A stretch of 64,000 bases of DNA from Shinella kummerowiae (GTDB lineage: Bacteria > Pseudomonadota > Alphaproteobacteria > Rhizobiales > Rhizobiaceae). The notes beneath the pieces were generated by a model, which ran no database searches, had not been told where the DNA came from, and saw only the letters and a list, made by a program, of their open reading frames with translations. Where the stretch lies: positions 124,001 through 188,000 of the forward strand of contig NZ_WUMK01000004.1 in assembly GCF_009827055.1 (NCBI RefSeq). Direction: 5' to 3'. Positions 38,983-48,566 of the stretch are shown here, piece after piece (within the stretch, counting starts at the first letter, position 1; each line of letters starts with the position of its first letter). Both the position numbers and the translations under genes were made by a program.

Positions 38983-39555
38983 GTGCATAGGGATTTTCCC
39001 CGCGAGGAATTCAAGCTTTCGGAAGGACATCACTATCTGGCTGTCCTTCTTCTTAGTTTTCTAATGGCGTATATGGCTGCGACCGGCATTTATGCAATTT
39101 TACCGACGGGTCATTGGCTTGCGCCCGTTGCTGCTTTGGCTTCCAGCGCGGTTGTTTTCGTGGTTTTTATCGTGATGGGTCTCCGGACTATCGCCAAAAT
39201 AGACGTCGACCGCATTGTCCTGGCCATCGATCCCGAAGGCATTCATGTCGCGGATGTGCGGGGCTTTTACATGAAAGGCACTCTATCAACGCATGTTCCC
39301 TGGACCTGTGTCGAAAAAATTCAATATGTTGTTTCGGGGCGGTTCAAGGAGACCAAAAGAATTATCGTCGAAACCCGTGATCACGCCCATCAAAGCATAA
39401 CGATCCCGGCGAATGACCTTCGTTGCGACGATCCACACCACCTCTACGAAACGATGAAACGATACCGGCGCCAGTTCGCACCGATCGTTCAAAATGAACT
39501 AGGCCTCAAAGCCTACCGCTCTTCCGCCTGGACGGGCCTTGATGAGGATTATTGA
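38983..39555 (+). CDS. Hypothetical membrane protein with PH-like domain
   Basis: From GTG 38983 the protein has 190 residues; GTG 38974 is possible but sits too close to the AAAGGGG ribosome site. Two membrane helices (about residues 20-40 and 47-70) are followed by a soluble beta-rich part of about 110 residues with IDPEGIHVADVR, VPWTCVEKIQYV and IIVETRD strands, resembling bacterial PH-like (STM3941-like) membrane proteins. GC is visibly lower than in neighbours, which may mark transfer. The nearby tRNA gene downstream is a frequent type of insertion site. The fold assignment is an inference. Confidence 0.65.
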   Translation: MHRDFPREEFKLSEGHHYLAVLLLSFLMAYMAATGIYAILPTGHWLAPVAALASSAVVFVVFIVMGLRTIAKIDVDRIVLAIDPEGIHVADVRGFYMKGTLSTHVPWTCVEKIQYVVSGRFKETKRIIVETRDHAHQSITIPANDLRCDDPHHLYETMKRYRRQFAPIVQNELGLKAYRSSAWTGLDEDY

Positions 39556-39703
39556 GAGCGGCTGTAATTCTTCAGGCGTGTGTCAAACGTTGACGATGGG
39601 ATGAAAGCTGCTAAAAAGCGGCATCGCTTGAAGACTGAAGAGCCGGCTTTAAACACGGTTTACGGACTTCTCCCGTCCTGGAGAAGAAGGCCTTCAAACA
39701 GAT

Positions 39704-39793
39704 GGAAGAGTGTCCGAGTGGTTTAAGGAACCGGTCTTGAAAACCGGCGTGCGGGAGACCGTACCGTGGGTTCGAATCCCACCTCTTCCGCCA
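39704..39793 (+). tRNA. tRNA-Ser (anticodon UGA)
   Basis: The acceptor stem GGAAGAG / CTCTTCC, the discriminator G and an encoded CCA (39791-39793) are present. The anticodon stem CCGGT / ACCGG holds loop CTTGAAA with anticodon TGA at 39738-39740. A long variable arm and the T arm GTGGG-TTCGAAT-CCCAC confirm a class II serine tRNA of 90 nt. Confidence 0.98.
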
Positions 39794-39832
39794 GCCCTGA
39801 TTTTCGAGAGCTCAGGGTGACTGGTTTTGCGG

Positions 39833-40462
39833 TCACCCCAGGAAGACCGACTTCACCCCGTCCACCACGAACTGCACCGCCAGTGCGGCCAGGATGACGC
39901 CGAGGAGGCGGGTCAGGATGGCGCGGCCGGTGTTGCCGAGGAAACGGTCGATACGCTCGGCGATCACCAGCGAGAGAAAGAGGATGGCGATGCAGAGCGC
40001 GATGACGCCGATGAGCGCGCCGCGCTCCAGCGCCGACGGGAAGGAACCGGAGGTGAGGATCGTCGCGGAGATGGCGCCGGGGCCGGCGATGAGCGGCAGG
40101 GCGAGCGGGAAGACGGCGATATTGTGGATGTGATCGCGGGTGATCGCCACCTCACTGGTCTTTTCCTTCCGTTCGTTGCGGCGCTCGAAGATCATCTCGA
40201 AGGCGATCCAGAACAGCAGCAGGCCGCCGGCGATGCGGAAGGCGCCGATCGAGATGCCGAGAAGCGACAGCACGCCAGCGCCTGTCAGCGCAAAAACCGC
40301 CAGGATACAGAAGGCGATGATGCAGCCGCGCAGCGCCACCTGCTTGCGCTGCGCGCGCGTCATGCCGACGGTCAGCCCCAGGAAAATCGGTGCGAGCCCG
40401 GGCGGATCGATGGTCACGAGCAGCGTCGTGATCGCATTGACCAGAAGGTCGATGTTGAGCAT
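39833..40462 (-). CDS. marC: MarC family integral membrane protein
   Basis: The 209-residue protein has six predicted membrane helices and the MarC family blocks LLVTIDPPGLAPIFLGLT, RIAGGLLLFWIAFEM and FPLALPLIAGPGAISA. The family was linked to multiple antibiotic resistance in E. coli, but that role was later doubted and its function is open. ATG 40462 follows GAGGGG. The symbol denotes the family only. Confidence 0.9.
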   Translation of the reverse strand: MLNIDLLVNAITTLLVTIDPPGLAPIFLGLTVGMTRAQRKQVALRGCIIAFCILAVFALTGAGVLSLLGISIGAFRIAGGLLLFWIAFEMIFERRNERKEKTSEVAITRDHIHNIAVFPLALPLIAGPGAISATILTSGSFPSALERGALIGVIALCIAILFLSLVIAERIDRFLGNTGRAILTRLLGVILAALAVQFVVDGVKSVFLG

Positions 40463-40635
40463 TGCGGCGTTCCCCTCGCCATTGTGCGGCCGCTTTTGGC
40501 GGCTTTATGCCGACATTGTTAGGCGAGGGTGGTGTGCAAGGGAAGGGCGGTCGCGGGCTTGTACCGACAATGTCTCGAAAATGCGCAAATTGGCGGATCT
40601 TCCTTGCAAAAGCCTGTTCAAAACCCTTTGCAAAA

Positions 40636-40664
40636 TTGGCGCGGCAAGCGCCGGTAGGCTATAA
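40636..40664 (+). promoter_or_regulatory. Likely gyrA promoter
   Basis: TTGGCG (40636-40641), a 17-bp spacer and CTATAA (40659-40664) match the alphaproteobacterial housekeeping pattern and would start transcription about 30 bases before gyrA. Confidence 0.6.
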
Positions 40665-40700
40665 ATCAAGACTGATTCTGAACAACGATCGTGATCAAAA

Positions 40701-43481
40701 TTGACAGAGCAATCGACACCCGGCGGCAAAAACCCACCCGGCATTGAGCCTATTTCCATCATCGAGGAAATGCAGCGGTCGTATCTCGACTACGCGATGA
40801 GCGTGATCGTGTCCCGCGCGCTGCCCGATGTGCGCGACGGCCTGAAGCCCGTGCACCGGCGCATCCTCTACTCGATGAGCGAGATGGGCGTCGACTGGAA
40901 CAAGAAATACGTGAAGTCGGCGCGCGTGACCGGTGACGTGATGGGTAAATACCATCCGCACGGAGACTCGGCGATCTATGATGCGCTTGCCCGCATGGCG
41001 CAGGATTGGTCGCTCCGCCTGCCGCTGATCGACGGTCAGGGCAATTTCGGCTCCATCGACGGCGACCCGCCGGCAGCCCAGCGTTATACGGAATGCCGTC
41101 TGGAAAAGGCGGCACACTCGCTGCTCGACGACCTCGACAAGGAAACCGTCAACTTCCGCGACAACTACGACGGCACGATGAGCGAACCCGTCGTCGTTCC
41201 GGCAAAGTTTCCGAACCTGCTGGTCAATGGCGCTGGCGGTATCGCCGTCGGCATGGCGACGAACATTCCGCCGCACAACCTGATCGAAGTCATCAACGGC
41301 TGTATCGCACTGATCGACAATCCGGCGATCGAGTTGCTCGACCTGATGCAGCACATTCCCGGTCCCGATTTTCCGACCGGCGCCCTGATTCTCGGCCGCG
41401 CCGGCATCCGCCAGGCCTACGAGACCGGCCGCGGCTCCGTGGTCATGCGCGGCCGCGCCACCATCGAGCCGATGCGCGGCGACCGCGAGCAGATCATCGT
41501 CACGGAAGTTCCCTTCCAGGTGAACAAGGCGACGATGATCGAGAAGATGGCCGAGCTGGTGCGCGACAAGCGCATCGAGGGCATTTCAGATCTGCGCGAC
41601 GAATCCGACCGCGATGGCTACCGCGTCGTCATCGAGCTGAAGCGCGATGCCAATGCCGAGGTTATCCTCAACCAGCTCTACCGTTACACGCCGCTGCAGA
41701 CCTCCTTCGGCTGCAACATGGTGGCGCTGAACGGCGGCAAGCCGGAGCAGATGACGCTGCTCGACATGCTGCGCGCCTTCGTCTCGTTCCGCGAGGAAGT
41801 CGTCAGCCGCCGTACGAAATATCTGCTGCGCAAGGCGCGTGACCGTGCCCATGTCCTGGTCGGCCTCGCCATCGCCGTCGCCAATATCGACGAGGTGATC
41901 GCCCTTATTCGCCGTGCGCCCGATCCGCAGACGGCGCGCGAGCAATTGATGGAGCGCCGCTGGCCGGCAAAGGACGTTGATGTGCTGATCAAGCTCATCG
42001 ACGACCCTCGTCATCGCATCAACGAGGACGGCACCTACAATCTCTCCGAGGAGCAGGCTCGCGCCATCCTCGAACTGCGTCTCGCCCGTCTCACGGCACT
42101 CGGCCGTGACGAGATCGACGAAGAACTCAACAAGATCGGCGAGGAGATCAAGGATTACCTCGATATCCTTTCGTCGCGCCTGCGCATCATGACGATCGTC
42201 AAGGACGAGCTTATTGCCGTGCGCGACGAGTTCGGCACGCCGCGCCGCACCGAGATCGTCGAGGGCGGTCCGGACATGGACGACGAGGACCTGATCGCCC
42301 GTGAGGACATGGTCGTTACCGTGTCGCATGCCGGTTATGTCAAGCGCGTGCCGCTCGCGACCTATCGCGCGCAGCGCCGTGGCGGCAAGGGCCGCTCCGG
42401 CATGGCCATGAAGGACGAGGATTTCGCAACCCGTCTGTTCGTTGCCAACACGCATACGCCGGTGCTGTTCTTCTCCTCGCGTGGCATCGTCTACAAGGAG
42501 AAGGTCTGGCGCCTGCCGATCGGCACACCGCAGTCGAAGGGCAAGGCACTCATCAACATGCTGCCGATCGAGCCCGGCGAACGCATCACGACGATCATGC
42601 CGTTGCCCGAGGATGAAACGACGTGGGAAAACCTCGACGTCATGTTCTCGACGACGCGCGGCACGGTTCGCCGCAACAAGCTCAGCGACTTCGTCCAGGT
42701 CAACCGCAACGGCAAGATCGCGATGAAGCTCGAGGAAGAGGGTGACGAAATCCTCAACGTCGAGACCTGCACGGAGCAGGACGACGTGTTGCTGACGACG
42801 GCGCTCGGCCAGTGCATCCGCTTCCCGGTCGATGACGTGCGTGTCTTTGCCGGCCGCAACTCGGTCGGCGTGCGCGGCATCTCGCTTGGCTCCGGCGACC
42901 GCATCATCTCGATGACGATCGTCAGCCATGTCGATGCCGAGCCGTGGGAACGCGCCGCCTACCTCAAGCGCTCCGCCGCCGAACGCCGCGCCAGCGGTGT
43001 CGACGAGGAGGATATCGCGCTGGTCGGTGAAGAGGTCGGCGAAATCGGCGACCTGCCCGAAGAGCGCTATCAGGAACTGAAGGCGCGCGAACAGTTCGTG
43101 TTGACTGTGTCGCAGAAGGGCTTCGGCAAGCGCTCCTCCTCCTACGACTTCCGCACGTCGGGTCGTGGCGGTAAGGGGATCCGCGCCACGGATACCTCGA
43201 AGACCAATGAGATCGGCGAAGTCGTCGCGGCCTTCCCGGTCGAGGACAAGGACCAGCTCATGCTCGTCTCGGACGGCGGCCAGCTGATCCGCGTGCCGGT
43301 CGATGGCATTCGCATCGCCAGCCGCGCGACGAAGGGCGTGACGATCTTCTCCACTGCCAAGGACGAGAAGGTCGTGTCGGTCGAGCGCATCAGTGAGCCG
43401 GAAGGCGAGGATGATGTGGAAGAGATCGGCGTCGAAGGTGAGATCGAAGCGGGAGATGCAGCGCCGCCCGCCGAGGAATAA
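40701..43481 (+). CDS. gyrA: DNA gyrase subunit A
   Basis: The 926-residue protein breaks and rejoins DNA in the gyrase A2B2 complex. The catalytic tyrosine is Tyr129 (AAQRYTECR), equivalent to E. coli Tyr122. The quinolone region reads [15 protein letters not shown], with Ser90 and Asp94 at the E. coli 83 and 87 positions, so the sensitive-type residues are present. The C-terminal beta-pinwheel has the GyrA box QRRGGKG, and the tail is acidic. The start is TTG 40701 because an in-frame stop lies three codons upstream; the ribosome site is weak. Confidence 0.97.
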   Translation: MTEQSTPGGKNPPGIEPISIIEEMQRSYLDYAMSVIVSRALPDVRDGLKPVHRRILYSMSEMGVDWNKKYVKSARVTGDVMGKYHPHGDSAIYDALARMAQDWSLRLPLIDGQGNFGSIDGDPPAAQRYTECRLEKAAHSLLDDLDKETVNFRDNYDGTMSEPVVVPAKFPNLLVNGAGGIAVGMATNIPPHNLIEVINGCIALIDNPAIELLDLMQHIPGPDFPTGALILGRAGIRQAYETGRGSVVMRGRATIEPMRGDREQIIVTEVPFQVNKATMIEKMAELVRDKRIEGISDLRDESDRDGYRVVIELKRDANAEVILNQLYRYTPLQTSFGCNMVALNGGKPEQMTLLDMLRAFVSFREEVVSRRTKYLLRKARDRAHVLVGLAIAVANIDEVIALIRRAPDPQTAREQLMERRWPAKDVDVLIKLIDDPRHRINEDGTYNLSEEQARAILELRLARLTALGRDEIDEELNKIGEEIKDYLDILSSRLRIMTIVKDELIAVRDEFGTPRRTEIVEGGPDMDDEDLIAREDMVVTVSHAGYVKRVPLATYRAQRRGGKGRSGMAMKDEDFATRLFVANTHTPVLFFSSRGIVYKEKVWRLPIGTPQSKGKALINMLPIEPGERITTIMPLPEDETTWENLDVMFSTTRGTVRRNKLSDFVQVNRNGKIAMKLEEEGDEILNVETCTEQDDVLLTTALGQCIRFPVDDVRVFAGRNSVGVRGISLGSGDRIISMTIVSHVDAEPWERAAYLKRSAAERRASGVDEEDIALVGEEVGEIGDLPEERYQELKAREQFVLTVSQKGFGKRSSSYDFRTSGRGGKGIRATDTSKTNEIGEVVAAFPVEDKDQLMLVSDGGQLIRVPVDGIRIASRATKGVTIFSTAKDEKVVSVERISEPEGEDDVEEIGVEGEIEAGDAAPPAEE

Positions 43482-43506
43482 GCCCTTCACGCCACTATAG
43501 AAATGG

Positions 43507-43543
43507 AAAAGCCGGACGGGCAGGGAACGACCGTCCGGCTTTT
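43507..43543 (+). terminator. gyrA terminator
   Basis: AAAAGCCGGACGG (43507-43519) pairs with CCGTCCGGCTTTT (43531-43543), a 13-bp perfect stem with a T-rich end, 26 bases after the gyrA stop. Confidence 0.93.
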
Positions 43544-43599
43544 GTATGTGCGGGCGGCCTGGAGGAAAGGCCACCCGCTCAATCGGCGGCAAGGGGGCG

Positions 43600-43746
43600 T
43601 TAAACGCCGAAGCCGCCTGCTTCTGTTTTCAGCTTCACCACCTTCAAGGCTGCACGGTCACGTTTCAGTTCGATGATCGTGCGCGCAAAGTCGAAGGTGA
43701 AGACGGCGCTGATAAAAACTGTGAAAAGTATGGTAAGGGCAGCCAT
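43600..43746 (-). CDS. Tiny membrane protein (48 aa)
   Basis: Reading the minus strand from ATG 43746 gives MAALTILFTVFISAVFTFDF, then a charged helix with ARTIIELKRDRAALKVVKLK and the stop TAA. There is one N-terminal membrane helix and a basic cytoplasmic tail. GGAGA precedes the second of two adjacent ATGs with good spacing. It starts 12 bp after the stop of the 41-residue gene, so the two form a mini-operon facing gyrA. No family is recognised. Confidence 0.65.
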   Translation of the reverse strand: MAALTILFTVFISAVFTFDFARTIIELKRDRAALKVVKLKTEAGGFGV

Positions 43747-43758
43747 CATGGTCTCCAC

Positions 43759-43884
43759 TCAACGCAGCCACTTGCCACGGCCGACGGCCTTTGGCGTGAT
43801 GGGGCGATCCTCTTGCCGCAGGGCATGGATCGTCGCAACGCTGAGCGCGATGAACATCGTCATGCAAAGAAGTGCCAGTGCCAT
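43759..43884 (-). CDS. Tiny membrane protein (41 aa)
   Basis: From ATG 43884, with GGAAGGAAC upstream, the frame encodes one hydrophobic helix (MALALLCMTMFIALSVATIH) followed by a short basic tail with RPITPKAVGRGKW and a TGA. It is the first gene of a two-gene set with the 48-residue protein. Small single-helix proteins of this kind often modulate larger membrane complexes; no specific role can be assigned. Confidence 0.65.
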   Translation of the reverse strand: MALALLCMTMFIALSVATIHALRQEDRPITPKAVGRGKWLR

Positions 43885-44013
43885 TTTCGTGTTCCTTCCA
43901 GCCAGAGGAAACGCAATACTTGGTTCTTGGTGTTCGGACGGTACAATGCGCGACTGCGACCTTTGTTCCCGTCCTTCATACTCGCTATTTAGACATGGTG
44001 TGCTGAAACGGAC

Positions 44014-44041
44014 TTGAACAGTCTGTTCACCGAGAGTTCAT
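44014..44041 (+). promoter_or_regulatory. LexA-like box in a promoter-like site upstream of coaD
   Basis: GTTC-N7-GTTC (44025-44039) is the alphaproteobacterial SOS operator pattern. It lies within the 17-bp spacer and -10 region of TTGAAC (44014-44019) and TTCATC, where a repressor would block initiation. An overlapping dyad TGAACA-GTC-TGTTCA spans 44015-44029. The box is 95 bp from coaD and 140 bp from the tiny membrane genes. Chance matches to this short pattern are expected about once or twice per window. Confidence 0.4.
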
Positions 44042-44133
44042 CTTCGCGACCGGGGACAGTTGCGGGCACAGCCTTGCGGAGCCTTGCGATTTGGCGCCGT
44101 CCATGACAAAAGGCGGCAAACGGGACCCTGCCG

Positions 44134-44628
44134 ATGACAGTTGCCTTCTATCCTGGCTCTTTCGATCCGATCACCAACGGCCATATCGATGTTCTCGCGC
44201 AGGCGCTGAACGTGGCGCCCAAGGTGATCGTGGCGATCGGGATCCATCCCGGCAAGACCCCGATGTTCTCCTTCGAGGAACGCGCCGACCTCATCCGTCA
44301 ATCCATCGCCGGAACGCTGCCGGACCGGGCAGACGATGTCAGTGTCGTGTCCTTCGCCAATCTGGTTGTCGATGCGGCGCGCAGCCACAATGCCCGCCTG
44401 CTCATCCGCGGGCTGCGTGACGGCACGGATCTCGACTATGAAATGCAGATGGCCGGCATGAATCGCCAGATGGCGCCCGACGTGCAGACCGTCTTTCTGC
44501 CGGCCGGCGTTGCCTCGCGGCCCATTACCGCCACATTGGTCCGCCAGATCGCGGCCATGGGCGGCGATGTCAGCGCCTTCGTTCCGGCGCCCGTCTTTGC
44601 GGCTTTGAATGCCCGCAAGAAGAGCTGA
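44134..44628 (+). CDS. coaD: Phosphopantetheine adenylyltransferase
   Basis: The 164-residue nucleotidyltransferase converts 4'-phosphopantetheine to dephospho-CoA. The [10 protein letters not shown] motif, [13 protein letters not shown] and the ATLVRQIA end motif are intact; the length is normal. It begins the coaD-ppi-ppi group 35 bp before the first cyclophilin gene. Confidence 0.97.
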   Translation: MTVAFYPGSFDPITNGHIDVLAQALNVAPKVIVAIGIHPGKTPMFSFEERADLIRQSIAGTLPDRADDVSVVSFANLVVDAARSHNARLLIRGLRDGTDLDYEMQMAGMNRQMAPDVQTVFLPAGVASRPITATLVRQIAAMGGDVSAFVPAPVFAALNARKKS

Positions 44629-44662
44629 GCACAATCATCCTGAACCCCTCAAGGGAGCTATC

Positions 44663-45232
44663 ATGAACATCCTTCGCCTTGCTTTCGCCGGAGCCCTGTT
44701 CCTCGCGACGACCACAGGCGCCGTCGTTGCCCAGGCCGCCGATTTCCTCACGATCCAGCTGAAGGACGGCCCGGTCGTCATCGAGCTTGATTCCAAGGTG
44801 GCGCCGAAGCACGTCGAGCGCATGAAGGCGCTCGCCGCCGCCGGCGAATACGACAACGTCGCCTTCCACCGCGTCATCGAAGGCTTCATGGCCCAGACCG
44901 GCGACGTGCAGTATGGCGACATGGCGGACGGCTACCAGGCGCAGGCGGCCGGCACGGGCGGTTCCAGCCAGCCGGACCTGCCGGCAGAATTCTCCGAGGT
45001 GCCCTTCCAGCGCGGCACGGTCGGCATGGCGCGGTCGCAGGATCCGAATTCCGCCAACTCGCAGTTCTTCATCATGTTCGCGCCAGGCGACTTCCTGAAC
45101 GGCCAGTACACGGTCGTCGGCAAGGTCGTCTCCGGCATGGAGAACGTCGACAAGATCAAGCGCGGCGATGACGCCAACAACGGCTCCGTCACCGACCCCG
45201 ACCGCATGGTCAAGGTCACGGTCGGCAAATAA
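44663..45232 (+). CDS. ppiA: Periplasmic cyclophilin-type peptidyl-prolyl isomerase
   Basis: From ATG 44663 (AAGGGAG upstream) the protein has 189 residues with a signal peptide ending at AQA. The cyclophilin core has the catalytic-type FHRVIEGFMAQTGDVQYGD, the MARSQDPNSANSQFFI block and the GQYTVVGKVVSGM loop. It catalyses proline isomerisation in exported proteins. The next gene encodes a cytoplasmic paralogue. Confidence 0.94.
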   Translation: MNILRLAFAGALFLATTTGAVVAQAADFLTIQLKDGPVVIELDSKVAPKHVERMKALAAAGEYDNVAFHRVIEGFMAQTGDVQYGDMADGYQAQAAGTGGSSQPDLPAEFSEVPFQRGTVGMARSQDPNSANSQFFIMFAPGDFLNGQYTVVGKVVSGMENVDKIKRGDDANNGSVTDPDRMVKVTVGK

Positions 45233-45315
45233 TCCCACTTTTTGATGTGTCGCCGGTTGTAATCGCAAAACCGTGCCACACCTCTTGCGCAACAGACTTT
45301 TGAAGGAGAAAGACC

Positions 45316-45831
45316 ATGGCCGAGATCAAAGATCCGGAAAACACCATCATCATGGAGACGACGAAGGGCAAGGTTGTCATCCAGCTGCTTCCGGATCTCG
45401 CACCGGGCCACGTGGCGCGCATCAAGGAACTGACGCGCGAAGGCGCCTATGACGGCGTCGTCTTTCACCGCGTGATCGAAGACTTCATGGCCCAGACCGG
45501 CGACGTGCAGTACGGCAAGACCGGCGGCAAGGACTTCAACCCGGCCCGCGCCGGCATGGGCGGCTCGGAAAAGCCGGACCTGAAGGCCGAATTCTCCAAC
45601 ATGAGCCACGTGCGCGGCACGTGCTCGATGGCCCGCAGCCAGATGCCGAACTCGGCCAACTCGCAGTTCTTCATCTGCTTCACGGACAGCCCGTGGCTCA
45701 ACAAGCAGTATTCGGTCTGGGGCCAGGTCATCGAAGGCATGGACAATATCGACAAGATCAAGCGCGGCGAGCCGGTGCGCGATCCTGACACCATCGTCTC
45801 GATGAAGGTTGCCGCCGACGCGGCTGCCTGA
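45316..45831 (+). CDS. ppiB: Cytoplasmic cyclophilin-type peptidyl-prolyl isomerase
   Basis: The 171-residue protein has no signal peptide. It shares FHRVIEDFMAQTGDVQYGK and MARSQMPNSANSQFFI with the upstream periplasmic paralogue, consistent with a tandem duplication followed by loss or gain of export. GAAGGAGAAAG precedes the ATG with ideal spacing. It ends before a strong terminator. Confidence 0.95.
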   Translation: MAEIKDPENTIIMETTKGKVVIQLLPDLAPGHVARIKELTREGAYDGVVFHRVIEDFMAQTGDVQYGKTGGKDFNPARAGMGGSEKPDLKAEFSNMSHVRGTCSMARSQMPNSANSQFFICFTDSPWLNKQYSVWGQVIEGMDNIDKIKRGEPVRDPDTIVSMKVAADAAA

Positions 45832-45851
45832 TACAGGAACGATCGATTTCG

Positions 45852-45882
45852 ACCGCGCTCGCCACGGCGGGCGCGGTTTTTC
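45852..45882 (+). terminator. Terminator after ppiB
   Basis: ACCGCGC (45852-45858) pairs with GCGCGGT (45871-45877), with further inner pairing, and ends in TTTTTCTTT. Confidence 0.9.
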
Positions 45883-45911
45883 TTTGTGCGCTTTTCAAGA
45901 GACAAGTCGAT

Positions 45912-46361
45912 ATGGCTGCTTTCCTCTGGGCGCTGCTCGGCGTTGCGGCCGGCGCGTGCATCGCAATCCAGGCTCCGATCAATGCCATGCTCGGCCGCGG
46001 GCTGGGCATGCCGGTGGCGGCTGCCTGTGTGTCCTTCCTGTCCGGCGCCATCATCCTCGCCATCGTCGTGCTGGCCACCGCCTCGTTTGAAGGCCGGGGA
46101 CCCGACTGGCGCGGACCTGCCGCCTGGCTGTACTTCGCCGGCGGCGCGCTCGGCACGGTCTATGTCACCACCGCAATCTTCCTGACGCCGCGCATCGGCG
46201 CTGCCGCCGTCATGGCCTTCGCCGTCTCCGGCCAGCTTCTCGCCGGCATCCTCCTGGATCGCATCGGCTTCCTCGGCATGGCGGTGCGAGAAGTTTCCGT
46301 CGGCCGCATCGCCGGTGCGATGTTGCTCGTCGTCGGCGCGCTGATGATCCGCTTCTACTGA
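45912..46361 (+). CDS. YdcZ/DUF606-type small membrane transporter
   Basis: The 149-residue protein has about five membrane helices. It matches the small DMT-superfamily YdcZ (DUF606) type by [44 protein letters not shown] and [16 protein letters not shown]. Members are thought to work as dimers or paired half-transporters; the substrate is unknown. It sits 7 bp before queA. Confidence 0.87.
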   Translation: MAAFLWALLGVAAGACIAIQAPINAMLGRGLGMPVAAACVSFLSGAIILAIVVLATASFEGRGPDWRGPAAWLYFAGGALGTVYVTTAIFLTPRIGAAAVMAFAVSGQLLAGILLDRIGFLGMAVREVSVGRIAGAMLLVVGALMIRFY

Positions 46362-46368
46362 GGGTTTC

Positions 46369-47436
46369 ATGCGCGTCGACCTCTTCGATTTCGATCTCCC
46401 GGAAGCCAACATCGCGCTTCGCCCGGTCAGCCCGCGCGAGGCCGCGAAACTCCTCGTCGTACGCCCCCGGACGGATGCCCCCTACGAAGACCGGACCGTC
46501 GGCGACCTGCCGTCGCTTCTGCGCGCGGGCGATGCGCTGGTGTTCAACGACACGCGCGTCATTCCCGCCCAGTTGGAAGGCATCCGCCACCGCGACGGCG
46601 CTGGCGGCCAGAAGGTTTCCGCGACGCTGCACATGCGCATTGCCGGCGACCGGTGGAAGGCCTTTGCCAAGCCCGGCAAACGCATCAAGATCGGCGACCG
46701 CATCACCTTCGGTGCGGGCGGCGATCTCTCCGCGACCGTCGAGGCGAAGGGTGAGGGTGGCGACGTCACGCTCCACTTCGATGCCTCTGGCCCTGACCTC
46801 GACCGCGCCATCGCCATGGTCGGCCATATCCCGCTGCCGCCCTATATCGCGTCGAAGCGCGAGGACGACGAGGCGGACCGCCGTGACTACCAGACCATCT
46901 ATGCCCGCGAGGAGGGCGCCGTTGCCGCGCCCACCGCCGGCCTGCACTTCACCGACGCGCTTTTCGAAAAGCTCGATGCGCTGGGTGTCGAGCGGCATTT
47001 CGTAACGCTGCATGTCGGCGCCGGCACCTTCCTGCCGGTCAAGGCGGACGACACGACCGAGCACGTCATGCACGAGGAAATCGGTTATGTCTCGCAGGAG
47101 ACCGCTGCCGCGCTCAACGCGGTGCGCGCGAGGGGCGGGCGCATCGTCTCCGTCGGCACGACGTCGTTGCGCTTGCTCGAAAGTGCGGCCGACGCGGATG
47201 GCACGATCAAGCCGTGGTCGGGTGCCACGGGCATCTTCATCACGCCAGGCTATCGTTTCCGCACCGCCGATATGCTGATGACCAATTTTCATCTGCCGAA
47301 ATCGACGCTGTTCATGCTTGTATCGGCCTTCTCCGGCCTCGAGACGATGCGTGGCGCCTATGCGCATGCGATCGACACCGGCTACCGCTTCTATTCTTAC
47401 GGCGACTCCAGCCTGCTTTTCCGGAACGACCGATGA
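46369..47436 (+). CDS. queA: tRNA preQ1 ribosyltransferase-isomerase QueA
   Basis: The 355-residue enzyme transfers ribosyl from S-adenosylmethionine to preQ1 in tRNA, forming epoxyqueuosine. Family blocks are [11 protein letters not shown] near the start, [34 protein letters not shown] and [17 protein letters not shown]. It overlaps tgt by ATGA, so the two consecutive queuosine steps are coupled. Confidence 0.97.
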   Translation: MRVDLFDFDLPEANIALRPVSPREAAKLLVVRPRTDAPYEDRTVGDLPSLLRAGDALVFNDTRVIPAQLEGIRHRDGAGGQKVSATLHMRIAGDRWKAFAKPGKRIKIGDRITFGAGGDLSATVEAKGEGGDVTLHFDASGPDLDRAIAMVGHIPLPPYIASKREDDEADRRDYQTIYAREEGAVAAPTAGLHFTDALFEKLDALGVERHFVTLHVGAGTFLPVKADDTTEHVMHEEIGYVSQETAAALNAVRARGGRIVSVGTTSLRLLESAADADGTIKPWSGATGIFITPGYRFRTADMLMTNFHLPKSTLFMLVSAFSGLETMRGAYAHAIDTGYRFYSYGDSSLLFRNDR

Positions 47437-48563
47437 CCGAAACATTCCAGTTCAAACTCACCGCCACCGATGGCAAGGCACGCCGCGGCGAGGTCTCCAT
47501 GCCGCGCGGCACCATCCGCACGCCGGCCTTCATGCCCGTGGGAACCGTGGGCACCGTCAAGGCGATGTATCTCGACCAGGTGCGCGACCTCGGTGCCGAC
47601 ATCATCCTCGGCAACACCTATCATCTGATGCTGCGGCCGGGTGCCGAGCGCGTTGCGCGGCTTGGCGGTCTGCATGAGCTTATCCGCTGGAAGCATCCGA
47701 TCCTGACGGATTCCGGCGGTTTCCAGGTCATGTCGCTTTCCGGCCTACGCAAGCTCGACGAACAGGGCGTGACCTTCAAGAGCCATGTCGACGGCGCGTT
47801 GCATCACATGTCGCCGGAGCGGTCGATCGAGATCCAGGGCCTGCTCGGCAGCGATATCCAGATGCAGCTCGACGAATGCGTGGCGCTGCCGGCCTCACCA
47901 AAGGAAATCGAGCGGGCGATGGAAATGTCGCTGCGCTGGGCCGAGCGTTGCAAGGTTGCCTTTGGTGACCAGCCCGGCAAGGCGATGTTCGGCATCGTGC
48001 AGGGCGGCGACATTCCGCATCTGCGCGTGCGCTCGGCGCAGGCACTGGCCGCGCTCGACCTCAAGGGCTATGCCATCGGCGGCCTTGCCGTCGGCGAGCC
48101 GCAAGAGGTCATGCTCGACATGATCGACACGACAATTCCCCATATGCCGGCCGAAAAGCCGCGTTACCTGATGGGCGTCGGCACGCCGGACGACATGCTG
48201 AAATCCGTCGCGCGCGGCGTCGACATGTTCGACTGCGTGATGCCGACCCGTTCCGGCCGCCACGGCCTTGCCTTCACCCGCCGCGGCCGCATCAACCTGC
48301 GCAACGCCCGCCATGCGGAAGACATGCGTCCGCTCGACGAGGAATCAAGCTGCCCGGCCGCCCGCGACTATTCGCGCGCCTATCTGCATCACCTCGTGCG
48401 CGCCAACGAATCACTCGGCGGCATGCTGCTGACATGGAACAATCTGTCCTACTACCAGGACCTGATGGCCGGCATCCGCAAGGCGATCGAAGAAGGCCGT
48501 TTCGCCGATTTCATGGCGCAGACGCAGGAAGAATGGGCGAGGGGCGATCTCGCTCCCCTGTGA
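47433..48563 (+). CDS. tgt: Queuine/preQ1 tRNA-guanine transglycosylase
   Basis: The 376-residue enzyme swaps guanine for preQ1 at the tRNA wobble position. The TIM-barrel motifs [26 protein letters not shown] and MPTRSGRHG are present, including the catalytic-site aspartates. The usual zinc site CxCxxC near the C terminus reads [17 protein letters not shown], so two of three cysteines are replaced while the following His region is kept. This may be a lineage trait. The start overlaps the queA stop. Confidence 0.95.
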   Translation: MTETFQFKLTATDGKARRGEVSMPRGTIRTPAFMPVGTVGTVKAMYLDQVRDLGADIILGNTYHLMLRPGAERVARLGGLHELIRWKHPILTDSGGFQVMSLSGLRKLDEQGVTFKSHVDGALHHMSPERSIEIQGLLGSDIQMQLDECVALPASPKEIERAMEMSLRWAERCKVAFGDQPGKAMFGIVQGGDIPHLRVRSAQALAALDLKGYAIGGLAVGEPQEVMLDMIDTTIPHMPAEKPRYLMGVGTPDDMLKSVARGVDMFDCVMPTRSGRHGLAFTRRGRINLRNARHAEDMRPLDEESSCPAARDYSRAYLHHLVRANESLGGMLLTWNNLSYYQDLMAGIRKAIEEGRFADFMAQTQEEWARGDLAPL

Positions 48564-48566
48564 CGA

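Noticed and set aside
39704-39900. Integrated element at the tRNA-Ser 3' end
   Set aside because: marC follows directly, with no integrase and no repeated tRNA tail in the sequence examined.
41586-43592. 668-codon antisense frame opposite gyrA
   Set aside because: gyrA motifs are complete on the plus strand, and the antisense product is low-complexity Asp/Arg/His/Ala sequence.
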